The position numbers and the translations under genes are program-made. From positions 174,245,978 through 174,309,977 of the forward strand of contig CM070876.1 in assembly GCA_036365515.1 (NCBI GenBank): a stretch of 64,000 bases of DNA. Reading direction: 5' to 3'. The notes beneath the pieces are model-generated. The model was not told the DNA's origin. It searched no databases and saw nothing but the letters and a program-made list of their open reading frames with translations. This DNA comes from Torymus aiolomorphi. Lineage: Eukaryota; Arthropoda; Insecta; Hymenoptera; Torymidae. Positions 35,850-48,360 of the stretch are shown here, in pieces (positions within the stretch are counted from its first letter, which is position 1; the number at the start of each line of letters is the position of its first letter).

Positions 35850-37329
35850 CCTCAATTTAGCCAACCGCGCGAATAAATCCTCGCTGCGGTCGTCGTCGCG
35901 TGTAATCCTCATTTCTCGCCTAAAATCCCGACGATTCGACAATAATTCTCGGCTTCGTTACACTCATCAATAAAAAGGTAATTAATAAAACGCAGGCGCG
36001 CGCGACAAAAACGACGAAAAAAAGAAACACACAAAAGTGGCGAAAAAGGACGGCGCAGGCTTAAAAGCCATTCCCGAAGGCTTTAACGACGCGATTTATG
36101 GCAAAATAATTTGCAGAGGAGAGCGAAAGAGGAGAAAAAGCCCAAATAATCTATATATATCTATGATAACCCGCCTTCTACGGTGGCAACGAACGGTGAT
36201 GTATCAAGGTCCGGGCGAAACGTGTCGCTTGTAATTTCGCCTCTCCACCTCCTCCTCTTTCGCCTCTCTCAACTCGCAGCAAATTAATGTCCTTCATTTA
36301 AAAACCAAAGTAGGGAGAGACAGAGAGTCTGCGCCGCGCTGCCGATTATTATAGGACTCCGGGAAATAGCGATGAGATGACGACGACGACGGCCGCGTGT
36401 CGGCCGTGCCATATATTTCATTCGCGGACTGTGTGTTGGTTTTTGTGGCCTCTCCAAAGTGGACTCGACTGTCGATCGGATGGCTGTATATTATACGACC
36501 GCGGGGATGTGTATTTGGGAGGGGAAACTTTTAATTGATTATAAATTATTTATTTATGAAGATATTAAACGGCGATCGCTGACGGACCCCAAGCGTATAT
36601 ATTGATTGAAACGCGCGGGCAGCGCGTCCTGCGATTGAGTGGAAGCTGGAGGATGTGCGATGATGAAGGAACGCCTCTGACGTGATCGTTCGGGTGGATT
36701 ATTGCGAGAGTTTGAAAATGTGAGGCAACGTGAGTGATGGGTATGGCTATGCAAAGTGCGAGTTTTTTTTTTGGCTTTTATAGGATAAGTGCGGGTTTGC
36801 GATGTGTTACTATTATAAATTTATAATTCTCTTTTGGCTTTGGGAGCCGAGCGGTGGTGCGTGTTTTATGTTTTTAAATACTGTCACGTTTTACACTTTT
36901 TCTTTTGGATTCCGACATTTTTAACATTTTTGCTTGAGACTTAATTTTGGTAACCGATCTTATAGCTGTATAACTGTAGCTTAATGTTTTGTAGATTGGA
37001 AGGAATGACAATATCGACAGAAAAGAACATGACATCTTAAAAAAGATTAAAGATTATCTGATGTGTACTGATTGTTATTTCACGTATACATTTGACATTT
37101 ATTAATTGAATAATGGTTTCTATAAAACATTTTCCTGAAGTGAAACAATGTATATTGCAACATTGCTTTCTTTCGTTATAATATGTGCACGCGAACGAGC
37201 GTGAAACTTTACACACCGCTTGTTTTTCCAGCTCATTGGCCACGTCACGTATCATTAAATAATTTTCGTATTTTTCAACAAACACTCAGCATACCTTAAC
37301 TCCCCATAAATACTTCGTAATTCGTTCAA
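35850..37329. other. GC-rich island (35850-36780) and AT-rich spacer
   Basis: Left shoulder C-rich, core with GACGACGACGACGGCC at 36377, long G/T-rich right shoulder (36420-36860). Nothing else. Confidence 0.4.
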
Positions 37330-38279
37330 TTACAAACGTATAATAACGCATAAATCATTTCTACACCTTTCTCCGCCCGATTCAATTACACCTCCATTAG
37401 CCAGGCCGATTCCGCAAAGGGCAAACGCAGGCTCGACTAAAAACGCACTTTCTAACCCAAAGAAACAGCCTGGTAGCGAATTTTTACACGCACCGGCGAC
37501 GGCGCGCACGCGAAGGCCGAGTCGCGGCGCGCGCCCACGCGATCGATGTTCGATGGCCGCGGCGATTGAGTTGCCCGGACTGTGCGATAGCGATCTTTCT
37601 CTCTTTCCACCCCGTGTGCTCGAGGGAAAAAAAGGAAGGCGAGGAGCGAGCGTCCGGTCGGGTTTATTCTGGCTCGAGAGATATCTAGCGGTGGAGAGAG
37701 AGAGAGAGAGAGAGAGAGCTCGCGGCTGCGTTTCTAAGCCGAGGCTGTGTGGTTGAGAATTGGTGTGTGATTATTATAAAGGGGTTTGGTTGGTGGAGAG
37801 AATGAGGTGATGAACGTATGTATGTTTAAGAATCTTTAATTTTTAGCTGATACCATGACCTGGGCTCTTCGTTCATGGTAGTAGCGCGTGAGTGTTGATA
37901 TATAGAGAATGAAAGGCGCTGCAAGTTGGAGTGAAGCAAAAAATATAATTTATTTCAATGCCAATGTAATCGAATGGCTTTTTTGAAAGCGTTGAGCTAT
38001 AAACAATGGATTTTTAAAATGAGGTTGCAAGGTCCAATTGACCTTGTCTCTGTTAATTCATTCAGTATTTTATATTATTGTCCTTTCTAAGCAGCATTTA
38101 GTAAAGTACAATCGAAAAATATAATTCGTATTGATATTAACGGTAAAAATACTAAATTGCCAAGTCACTATAAGGAAAACTGTACATTACAGTTCTATAA
38201 CTAGATTTTCTAAAACAAAAACTTATTTCGTATCAATCTTCTTAAGCTTCCCTAACAGCCAACCATTAAAACTCCTTAT
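37330..38279. other. GC-rich island (37330-37830) and AT-rich spacer
   Basis: Left shoulder C-rich; GA run at 37696-37718; right shoulder 37741-37800 has 26 G and 1 C by hand count. AT-rich from 37960 with nothing seen. Confidence 0.4.
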
Positions 38280-39189
38280 TACACTATAACACAACCCACC
38301 CTAAAACCATTTACCGAACCACAAACCTACCTCGAAAGAAGTCGCGCGTCGTTTCCACGAAATTCCCATTCCTCCCCCGCACTTCGAAAGCACACGAACA
38401 TCGCGCTATTACACGCGGCTCGGCAAAACTAGCCTCGAATGCGTGCCTGCATGCTTGCCGCCGTGATCCTTAACTTTATGCTCGCACAACTCCGCGACTT
38501 TACAAGCGTTGCCGCGTAATTCGCCGCGCATACCCGGCCTCTGCGGATATAGGCACGGGATACAATTGCGTTAGAATATGCGCCTGCTTCTGAGTGCAGA
38601 AAAAAAAGGTGTGGTGCGGTAAGGAGGAAAACGGAAATTTCGGAAATCGGTATTATTGCTAATGTCATAGAGTTTAATAAACGGTTTGCTTCTTCATAGA
38701 GGAAGCTTTGTAATTTTATACTATATGTTTGTATGTGAGTATTTTTACTTGTGCAAATTTGCTTATAAGAATGATTAGTATCTAGTAACTGATGTAATCC
38801 TCTAAACAATGATGACGGAAATGTGTTGCCCAAATAAATAAATTTTCACATAAGGTCTTACTTAGTTGATTGGCTAAATAACTTCGCTATATATATGAAA
38901 TGAGCTGTGTTTCATACTTCGATTTCGTGTCTTATCGTTTCTTGAAAAAGTTATGGATGAAATTTGTCATCACAATAACACTGACTTAATTGGTTGTTAA
39001 ATACCAGATGGAGATTCGGCACGGAAATTTGAAATTCAAAATTTTATCTTGTACTTTTGTTAAAAGTGTAACCTCAACCTTAAAATTTACTCCAAAAATC
39101 AAAATATAAGAAGATACTTTTTAATAAATAAAAAGACGGTTATATTTTAAAATTTTGATTTGAAAACATTCTGAGCAGAAAAATAAGGT
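38280..39189. other. GC-rich island (38280-38640) and AT-rich spacer
   Basis: The left shoulder 38281-38340 has 22 C and 3 G. The core is short and CpG-rich. AT-rich to 39189, probably including the body of the Helitron-like element ending at 39216. Confidence 0.4.
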
Positions 39190-39216
39190 ACGCGAAGCGC
39201 GCATGAATTTTGCTAG
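39190..39216 (+). mobile_element. Helitron-like 3' terminus, copy 1
   Basis: A short GC hairpin (ACGCGAAGCGCGC) is followed by ATGAATTTTG and CTAG at 39213-39216, with host T next. Helitron 3' ends are a hairpin just before CTRR with insertion between A and T. The same tail occurs at 52850-52878. The 5' edge was not found, so only the tail is annotated. Confidence 0.45.
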
Positions 39217-39369
39217 TATATAATAACATTAGTAACCAACACCGAAATTTTTGTTATATATTTTTTGTCGCCGAAAAATTTGTTACAATATTTCTAATAC
39301 AACTATAATCAACATAAACAATCGGTTACCGCTGATGTCCACTCAATGTTTTCTAACTAACATAACATA

Positions 39370-39858
39370 GGGGAAGGTGGGGCGATATGGGCACTTCATG
39401 GGGTTATATGGGCATTTTCGCTATTAAAAATATTAATCAAACTCTGAAGAAAACTGTAACACGCTTAAAGTATTCAGTGATTCTCCATCTACAAATAAGT
39501 ACACTTCAAAATTTACATTAATGCAAAGATATTGAAATGTATAATCAATCTAAAGGAGGCGATCACTTAAAAACCCATGCATATCGCCCCACGCAGTTTG
39601 AGGTGGGGCGTTATGGGTTTCCCGTGTAAATCAAATGGGGTCAGTCGGCCATATTGCAAAAAGCTTTCAAGTGGAGCGATATGGGTATTTTATTTCTTAA
39701 ATTATTTATGCTCGACTGTTTCAGTTTCTACCACTTCCAATACATTTGTTACAATTTCAGCCACAACCTAAAAAATTTACAGCTAAAAATAGTTTCTCAT
39801 TTTTTAAATACCGCCAAAACCCATATAACCCCACTGCCCATATCGCTCCACCTTCCCC
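39370..39858. mobile_element. 489-bp MITE with GGGGAAGGTGG ends
   Basis: TA on both sides (39368-39369, 39859-39860). Ends are GGGGAAGGTGGGGCGATAT and a right end with one difference. Variants of GGGGCGATATGGG recur inside: complement at about 39583, GGGGCGTTATGGG at 39604, GGAGCGATATGGG at 39672, and the two termini, which look like repeated transposase sites. The style resembles Tigger/pogo-type elements. No coding capacity. Confidence 0.8.
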
Positions 39859-40207
39859 TACACCCATACGTAAAATCGCAGCGTACCTTCGCTACCCGTC
39901 CAACCACCATTACGCACTGTTTGAATATTCTCCCTTTTCTCATAGAGAAAACCTCTCTTCCACTATACACATATACATACGCCGACAGCAGCAGCAGCAG
40001 TCGTAATAACCCGAGCCATTTGCGCGCGTGTGTGCGACGATCGAGTGCACGGCGGAATAATGTAGGCACGCGCTTGCGCTAACGCTTAATAGTCGCTATA
40101 CCCATTGATCGAGAGAGAGAGAGAGCGAGAGAAGCGGTATAACCCGCGCGCGAGCGAGGCTTTTCCAACTATACGCGGGAATTGCGAGAGAGAGAGAGAG
40201 AGATAGA

Positions 40208-40281
<74 letters not shown>

Positions 40282-40388
40282 AGCAGGGCCCGCGCGTAAC
40301 GGCGTATTAAAGAGATAGGTTTATGGCTTTTATTTCTTTCTTATGCGCGCGTACAAGTTAATCGAGTGTTAAATCCCCGCGGGGAGAG

Positions 40389-40426
<38 letters not shown>

Positions 40427-40919
40427 ATGGCGATTTATCGGGTTTCCGTAATTAGCGTTGGATTTCAGCGGGCGCGAAGAGGTTGGGAGCTTGTTTTTCT
40501 GCTTTCCTATGGTTTGGCAGTGAAATTTTTATTCAATAATTGTATAGACAGTGGTAGCTTCTTGAAGTATCGTTGAAGTTTCGTGTAGATGGAAGGTGAT
40601 GGTACGGAAAAAATTGAGGCTCGATGAGACCTTTCTGGTTATGTAAACTGCTGCAGCGTATCGTGTCCGGAGAACTGAATCGAATGAGTTTGCAGAAATT
40701 CCATAGTGCTGAATCCTGTATACAACACACTCCTGTATTTTATAATATATGCATAATCATTATTGCGGTATTCTGGAATTCAGCGATTCTTTTTTAAAGA
40801 CCTGTGATTTCCCGAACAAAAATTGCCACTTATCAACAACGCAATAATCTTTTACCTTATACAAAAACCTATATCGCCTGCAAACGACTCAATATGCATA
40901 TACCATCTAAATTCTTTTA
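39859..40919. other. GC-rich island with long GA microsatellites
   Basis: CAG repeat at 39987-40000, then GA runs 40115-40130, 40185-40279 (interrupted once or twice) and 40389-40424. The right shoulder from 40450 is G/T-rich. AT-rich to 40919. Confidence 0.45.
40185..40279 (+). repeat. GA microsatellite, ~95 bp
   Basis: AG dinucleotides with rare ATAG and ACAG interruptions. Confidence 0.95.
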
Positions 40920-41979
40920 AATCACGCGTGACATTGAACGGCCGCAACCTTCCGGCTGAAAAAAAGAACTTTCGCAACGTCGAAACATACGCAGCTCCCG
41001 GTCTTTCGCGTTCATCACCTGCCCGCAAAAAAAATATATATACGACTCCGATTGACGCAAACGCACGACATTAGGCAAATCCGCTCATCAATTTAGAAAC
41101 ATACAAAACCATTCTAATATATCCATGACTCTCCACTCGCGCCTCGCGGCACTTACCCATCTTAGACACATACACACACAGGTCAAAACTATATCGCAGC
41201 TACAGCGTATGTTATACCCTTTTAGCTTTCCAATTCAAACAAGACCACGAAATATAATAATACACCAAGGCTGCTGCTGCCACGGCGCCGATAGTGCGCT
41301 CGCGCGAACCGAGTCAACGACCGGCCTCACTTATATAGTCTCTATATATATCTATATATATGTGCGCACGCCTGGCATTGAGCTTGGGCGCGTGTATGGT
41401 AGCGCGCGGAGATAGCGCGCAGCATCGCCGGGAATACAACAACGATTTCGTCAGCTGCTCTCGTTATAGCGCGCGTTATCGCGCGGATGGCTTGTGTATA
41501 ATAAATGTATTCGGAGCGCGCGATATATATAATGTGACATAATTTCTTTGTCCGATATGTATAGTAGATAGTATACGTTGACAGTGGGGTTGCGCAGCTT
41601 GCGAAAAGTTTGAGCTCATCTCTAGGAATGGATATGTGGACTGGTTCCGAAGAACAGTTGGGTGGGGAGAGCTTGATGAGTCAGCTTTATTAAATGTTGA
41701 AAATTTCGTATTAGGTATGTTTTGTGAAAATTATTTATTTGACGATTGAATCAGTAATGATCAATGTAATAATTGATTTTCAAAAATAGAGAAAAATTAG
41801 GTAAATTCTTGAACGTGTACGTGCTAATTAAGGTTCAACTCTAAAACTATGATTGTTTCATTAAACAATTGGGATTAAATAGAGAACAACAGTATTGTAG
41901 CAGCACCATTATTGTACACATTCCCTGTAACCTTTACGTATGTTAAACTATCTTCGACCTGTCAAAAATCCGTCCACTT
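40920..41979. other. GC-rich island (40920-41700) and spacer
   Basis: Long A/C-rich left shoulder (40820-41270), a core with CGCG and TATATATC words, and a G-rich right shoulder (41580-41690). A GG|GTAAGTGCC donor-like site on the minus strand near 41154 is unsupported by other signals. Confidence 0.35.
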
Positions 41980-44539
41980 TATCATCACATAGCGGCGCAA
42001 CTCTGTGTGTGTGTGTGTGTGTGTATATATCATCGCATACATCATTTTAACACCAATCTACGCACACGCGATACAACTCGAGCCGCCCATTAAAGCGACA
42101 GCAAAACGAAAACCTCCGTGTTCAACTCTATCAAAGCTCATATCCCTCAAGCCAACGACATTATTCCCCTTGCGCGCAGCCGCGCCACACACGACTGAAC
42201 CCGAGCAAACCTCGGGCTACATTAATCCGCCCTGCCCTCGGCTCGCGACACCTCATTGTCTCTCTCTCTCTCTGTCTAATTCGTGCATTATGTACCTACC
42301 TCGGTCGCCGTCTGCGCACACAGACACACTCTCGCGTGTACCTCGTCCGTACTTATTCAGAGCGAGAGAAACACAGGCGCGCGCGAGCGCTATAAAACTC
42401 GTGGATTGCGCCAACCTGCGTCTCTCTCTCGCGCGCTCGTCGCTCCTTTCCACGTATCGGCCGACCGCCGTCTCGTAAATCATTGCCACGCCGGCACTTT
42501 AGAGCCCATTTGTCCGGTAATGCACACCCCTCCTCCTCTCTCCTACTCTCCTTGTCTCTAGCGCGCATGCACGACCGTAAATTATATCAACACCTTCGAG
42601 CGCGCACGAGTGAGAGAGAGAGATGCGCCCACGTGCGCGGATAAAGAGAGTGTACACGTATATGTGTGTGTGTGTGTGGGGTATGGGTGTAGATCTTGAG
42701 GAGGCAGCAGGCGAGGATATGTGTTTTCCTTGCAGGGTGGGTGTGCGGAGCGAGGTGCGCGGTCTTTTGCTTTTCTTACATAGGCAGATATAAGGGTTAG
42801 GCCGAAGTTGATGTTGAGATGTTGGTGGTGAAAATTGAAAGGATGCTGGATGGCTCACAGTTGGGTTTGATATTATATCGTGTGATATGGAAACATTTTT
42901 TCAGTTTGTTTTTTAAGAGAATAAAAAATTAAAAAGCATATAGTAATGCCGATGCTCATAACGAAAGACTTTAATGGAGGTTAATAAAAGTATTAAAAAA
43001 TTTGAAATTGCTGTAGGTACCGCATGTTAAATGAACATTCAGTAATAATTGCACCTTTCAGTAATAAATTAACCTAATGAACCAATCGTGCATAAAATGA
43101 CCCGTATGTAGTTTTTACGAGAATATACGCAACGCAAAAGTAGATTTAAGCGATAAAGGCGCAATATTAGCATGACAAACGAGGATCAGTGGTACCAGCA
43201 TTATCGGAAAATCCGAAATGAATGCTAAAATATAATAAATATACATGATCTCCTTTCAAAATGTACGAGGAGCAAAAAACAAAAAATGTGACATCGATCC
43301 TAAAGAAATTGATATACTTTATAAAAATGACGAGCAAACTTTTATAAATATTTTATAGGTTCACCATCTGCTACATTTGTTGCAATTCCACGTGAACATC
43401 TATGCTACTGATTCTTGTTACCGTGTTTATGCACCTGTTCTATTTCCCGCATGGATCGACGAGCTGAGTTATACTTAAATCAGGAGAAAACGGAATTTTA
43501 ATAAGTCGGAAAACACTGACAGATGTTTTGAACTTTTTACGATGATGGATAAGCATAATTAACGGATATAGGTACTAAGCCTACACGGCTCTGACATTAT
43601 TTGTATATTTATTTATATTGACTTTGCCGAGACAAAATAAATGATTTGCTTGCAATGCTAAAAAATCTGTAGAGATTAATCGGAATGGTTACTCTTTTTA
43701 AAAATTCAAATAGGTACATGTATGTAATTTCAATTATAAAACTGATTCCTCTATTACTCGAATTGAAAAGACAAAAAAAAAATTTTTTTTAAGGAAAAAG
43801 TATGCAGTTCCTTATACAAACAAAGATCAATGACCAGTGCAATACGAGGAAATTTCCGTTTAGCATATTAGGATTGAGTTACTATTAATAAATTACTCAT
43901 TTATAAACTGAAATAAACATTAAATGAAAAATAAATATTGATTGCAAAGTGCGAAAACTGGTATAATGGTATAATTTTCTCTTATATAATTTTAATAAGT
44001 ACTTAAATTGATTACACACTCAGGTCATAAAATTGTTTTCAATATAATTTTATTTATATTCAATATGCAGTTAAATCCTAGCAGCATCCACTGTAATAAG
44101 TAAATAAATTTCGAAAATGAATAAAGACTGGTAAGGCTATTTGAAAATATGAAAAAATAATCTTCAGTAATTAGTATTTAATGAAAAATTAAAATATATT
44201 GTTGTAAAAGATTTTCATTAAATTACACTCTAATTAAAAAATACTATGTGATTCAATACTTAGGAAAAATCTATCAAAATTGTTATTTTGATGATTCGAA
44301 TAATGTCGATTATTATATGAATTACGATTATTATTATGAATTACAGAGTAATAATATTTCGTGAATTCCCAATCTCCCTGATTCTAAATTTTGGTAACAA
44401 TATAGCTTTTACAGTACTAGTGTAGACAGCTGCACTGTCCATGTTCTGATATCTTCTTTCCCTGTTTGTCATTTAAAAAAAAAAAGATAAAAACCTCTAC
44501 TTTGTAATATATAATGTAAAAATTCATCGATAGTAATTA
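41980..44539. other. GC-rich island (41980-42860) and long AT-rich spacer
   Basis: GT run 42003-42024; CT run 42258-42272; GT run 42664-42677. Left shoulder C-rich, right shoulder strongly G-rich (42670-42850). 42860-44539 is AT-rich with nothing recognised. Confidence 0.4.
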
Positions 44540-45766
44540 TCCAATTAAATCACCGGCAAGAAGGCTTCACTCTTCAGCTCATCCCTTTTCGTTATTCCCC
44601 ATTTCCCCGTTTGCTAATACGTCATATTTCATAATGTCTTATTATGAAGTAATTTATTCATTATGGAGATTATAATTCAATGTAATAGTGAATTTCAACG
44701 GGAAACTAATACGCACATTGATCTTATTACAAAAACCCTCCACCACACTCCCCACAACCAAACGACAATAATAATTCAAAACTCTGACCTCGAATATCGC
44801 ACTACGAGCACAGTTTTTCTCAAGTTCCGCTCTGGAAAATTGCGCAACACATATATATATGCTCTCTATCCCTCTTTCTCTCCACCCGAATCCCGTTACA
44901 GCCCGTACTTACATACGGCGTACGAGCTAGCGAGATGCATCATTATTTCAGCGCGCGCGCGCGGTGACACGGCGCTCTCGGGTCACTATATACACACACG
45001 TACACACACGTACGTACACTATATACATCCCCATACGGAAAGATTAAGCGGCGAGCGAGGCGCAGCCGCGTACACGCCGTATTTACAAATTACACGGCGA
45101 TTTTTCTGACCGGAGCAAGGAGCGTATAGGTATACACTTATATATATACCTATATATACGCCGTGTCGGCGATCGATGGCGCCAGATCCCCGCGTGGAAT
45201 CCTCGCGGTAGTTTCGCGCCGGGGTCGGTTATTAAGTGCTCGCGCCGGGGTTGAGATTTTATTTTCCGCGAGGAGAGGAAAAATACCTCGAGTTCCTTAT
45301 GTACTCGCGAGCGAGCTGCGGGTAGCTGCTGGACTGCGCGCGCACGCACAGTTGCGTCGAGGTGTATATAGGGAGGAAGAAGAAAAACATGGAAATTAGT
45401 TTCGTGGACTTTCTTGTCTTTTTTTTTTTTTATGTAAGAAATCGCGTTGCTGGGTTCAGGAGTATTGAATTTATGTGCACGATCCCGAGGGATGGTTTAC
45501 GATCGATTTTATCGTTAGATCGAGAAATGTGGATGCGGTTCGGCTACAATTATTATATAGAAAGGTAGCGGAAATGCGCGCCATTTGGCCGAATAAAACT
45601 TGGAAGAAAATGTTGCGACTGTCGTAACTTTGCTCGTGATTTTATTATGTCTTATTAGGTAGATCTTTAAAATGAGAGGATTATCGAGAAATCTATATTA
45701 AAAGATTCGTACCCGGATTCCGCAGTTAAAAACTAATAAAACCATTCGTTCATTTGCGTTCTCTCA
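44540..45766. other. GC-rich island (44540-45600)
   Basis: Left shoulder C/A-rich. The core holds ACACACGTACACACACG (44994-45014) and two TATAGGTAT words (45125 and, on the other strand, 45146). Right shoulder purine-rich (45360-45390). No gene. Confidence 0.4.
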
Positions 45767-47091
45767 TATATCGTTGCGCGGTACGTAGAAAAGCTAACTT
45801 TGGAGTTATTGGCGTAGAAAAACAAAAAATGCGTCTAAGGCGAGGAAAAGCCAACAAACGGCTTTGCCATGAAAAAAGCCAGCTTCCGCCCTCCCAGACG
45901 AAGAAAAGTCAATTTGTGCCGTCCCTGGGCGAAAAATCCCATCTGACGACATTTCACGCGAGAAAAAAATCCAATTCTGTTAGTAAAAATACTTTTACGT
46001 ACGCGTATTGATAAATAATGTTGTATTATGCTTGTAAATTTTAATTATCATAATAAAATTATACTCTTAATTAGTATTAGTAATAAGCCGTACTACACGG
46101 AGAAAAATGGTGTAACAAAAATTACTATATTTATAGTAATCGTGGGACAGACTTAAATTATCATAAAATTTACTACAATTTATAATAAAAATTCCTATGT
46201 TTTGAGTAATTTTTACTATGTACATAGCAATTTTTATTATAAATTGTAGTAAATTTTATGATAATTCGAGTCTGTCCCAAAGTTCCTATCGAACATAGTA
46301 ATTTTTCTTACATTTATAGTAAATTTTCCTAAACATTTCTCTCAGTGTAGGAATCTTGAATCAATTATGTACTGACAGTTCCTGATTTGTCAGTGGCTTT
46401 GAACATATGTCAAAAGCACTACAACGCCGTTCATGAATTATAGTATATATTCGGTGTACTCGCAATCGCAGGTTTACTGCGCTTTCGGATATATCCGAAA
46501 AAAGAGCAACGGCTCCGAGCTGCAGACGCGCAGTGCAGCCTTCCAAGCGTTTGCCGCAGCAGTGTCACCGACCGGGGCTATTGCGTTCCTAAGAGTTTTT
46601 CTGTGTAAGTAGCACAATAAATCTATAATTGCACGTACATTATCATTCATGAACGACTTATTGCAGTGCTTTTGACAAATGTTCAAAGACAATGATAAAA
46701 AACTGGAATTATCAGTACACTTATTCGGGATTCCTAGAACCGCTTATTAATGGTATCAATAGTAATTGTATTGTGATAATTAAAATTTACAAGCATAATA
46801 TACATCATTATTTATCAATACGCGTACGTAAAAGTATTTTCGCTAACAGAATTGGATTTTTTTCTCGCGCGAAATGTCAGTGGAGATTTTTCATCCAGGG
46901 ACGGCGCAAACTAGCTTTTTTTCGCCTGGGAAAAGTCAAACTGGCCTAGCTTTCTTCGTCTGGAAGGGCATAAACTGGCTTTTTTTCGCGGCAAAGCCGT
47001 TTGTTGGATTTTCTTCGCCTTAGAAGCGTTTTTGGCTTTTCTTCGCCTGTAACTTCAAAATTGGCTTTTCTTCGTACCGCGCGACGAATAT
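45767..47091. mobile_element. Large foldback element with ~29-bp internal repeats
   Basis: The arms are reverse complements: 45767-46434 (interrupted by a MITE) and 46645-47091, with ends near CATATATCGTTGCGCGGTAC and CATATTCGTCGCGCGGTAC. Each outer arm has about seven degenerate repeats of GCGAAGAAAAGCCAA spaced about 29 bp (left arm near 45784, 45812, 45841, 45868, 45897, 45928, 45957). The central part (46435-46644) is a non-palindromic GC-richer loop. No convincing coding region. A short relative lies at 49525-49677. Confidence 0.75.
46096..46347 (+). mobile_element. MITE nested in the left arm of the foldback element
   Basis: 252 bp, TA on both sides (46094-46095, 46348-46349), ends CACGGAGAAAAATGG and CACTGAGAGAAATG. 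Closely matches 47778-48030 in opposite orientation. The right arm of the surrounding foldback has the same local sequence without the insert (near 46725-46745), which confirms a clean TA insertion. Confidence 0.9.
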
Positions 47092-47402
47092 GCGCAAAGT
47101 CGTGCGCTTATTTTAAAAAGGGGGCAACTTTGTATACTTATTTTACACGCGCTTAATTTTATAAAATATACACAACTTTTCTCTACATACTCACTGGAAC
47201 CACTACACTTCCACTGTCTATCACGAAAATCCTCAACGCATTATGTCTACATTTACACCGCCTCATAATCGACACATTTAAAAGCCATCATCGTATACGC
47301 GCACGTGTCGACGATCGCGCATGCGCGCTACTCGTGCGTGCGCTGCCGCGACACGATCATAGATCAGATTTACGGCCGATTATCGGCGCTAAAACAGCGC
47401 TA
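47092..47402. other. C-rich left shoulder of an island
   Basis: C/A-rich on the plus strand to 47290, then CpG-rich. No gene. Confidence 0.3.
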
Positions 47403-47548
47403 TCCCTGATTAAAAAAAAATATTAAATCCTATTGGATCCTATTAAATTCCCTATATAGTCCATGTATTAAGTCAGTAAAAAATCCTCATTAAAGTCGAT
47501 TCAACTAACAGCTTTTTAAAGGAATGAATGGGTTTTTTTAATCAGGGA
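47403..47548. mobile_element. 146-bp MITE with TCCCTGATTAAAAAA ends
   Basis: TA on both sides (47401-47402, 47549-47550) and inverted ends of about 15 bp. The interior is AT-rich and has GGATCC-containing short repeats. Non-coding. Confidence 0.75.
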
Positions 47549-47777
47549 TACCATGCGGTATATATAATACCAGTACACACGCGCGCGTAATTGTAACACC
47601 GAGATCGTTACGCGCGTAAATCTTCCGCGGCCGTATATGGGGCCGACGATGAGCCGCGCTGTTTCGTTTTTGAGAGTCGTGCTATATAGCGTGAATGGGA
47701 AATGGCGCGGTGGAAAGGTTGAACTATTTTGTTGCTGACTGAGATAGTTTTAATCAACGAGGAGGTATATGTTTTAT

Positions 47778-48030
47778 ACACTGAGAGAAATGTTTAGAAA
47801 AATTTACTATAAATGTAAGAAAAATTACTATGTTCGATAGGAACTTTGGGACAGACTCGAATTATCATAAAATTTACTACAATTTATAGTAAAAATTGCT
47901 ACGTACATAGTAAAAATTACTCAAAACATAGGAATTTTTATTATAAATTGTAGTAAATTTTATGATAATTTAAGTCTGTCCCACGATTACTATAAATATA
48001 GTAATTTTTGTTACACCATTTTTCTCCGTG
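47778..48030 (-). mobile_element. MITE, sister of 46096-46347 in opposite orientation
   Basis: 253 bp between TA (47776-47777, 48031-48032). Its sequence is the reverse complement of the nested MITE with only a few differences. Outer ends CACTGAGAGAAATG and CACGGAGAAAAATGG. Confidence 0.9.
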
Positions 48031-48118
48031 TATTATTGGAGAAATATAAGAACAATGGTTTTATTGGACAGAGGGCTGATTTAATTATTTGCTGCGAGTA
48101 TATTATGATGTAGTTATA

Positions 48119-48360
48119 GTGATCGTAGTTGAAGCTAATAGTCACGCTGTCGAAGTTTGGAGAATTAATAAAGTCAAATGACCGACGTTTCGAACCTTTC
48201 GTTAGGCTCCTCATCGGGCTAATACTTAAAAATTAAAAGAAAATTGTAAGTATAACACATAATAACTTAAAAATATAAGTGTTCAAATGACCAGTAGTCA
48301 AACCTTAGATTACTATGAATAACGACTGCGATACCATTAGCTTCAACTACGATTATCATT
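48119..48360 (-). mobile_element. ~240-bp inverted-repeat element with hammerhead-like core
   Basis: Ends pair over about 34 bp around the shared box ATCGTAGTTGAAGCTAAT. On the minus strand at 48184-48216 it reads CCGATGAG, stem GAGCC/GGTTC, GAAACGTCG, which is the same arrangement as at 10081 and 29689. No open frame. Family unknown. Confidence 0.6.

Noticed and set aside
45784..45970. CRISPR-like array because of ~29-bp spaced repeats
   Set aside because: Repeats are degenerate, contiguous and part of a palindromic eukaryotic mobile element; no unique spacers.
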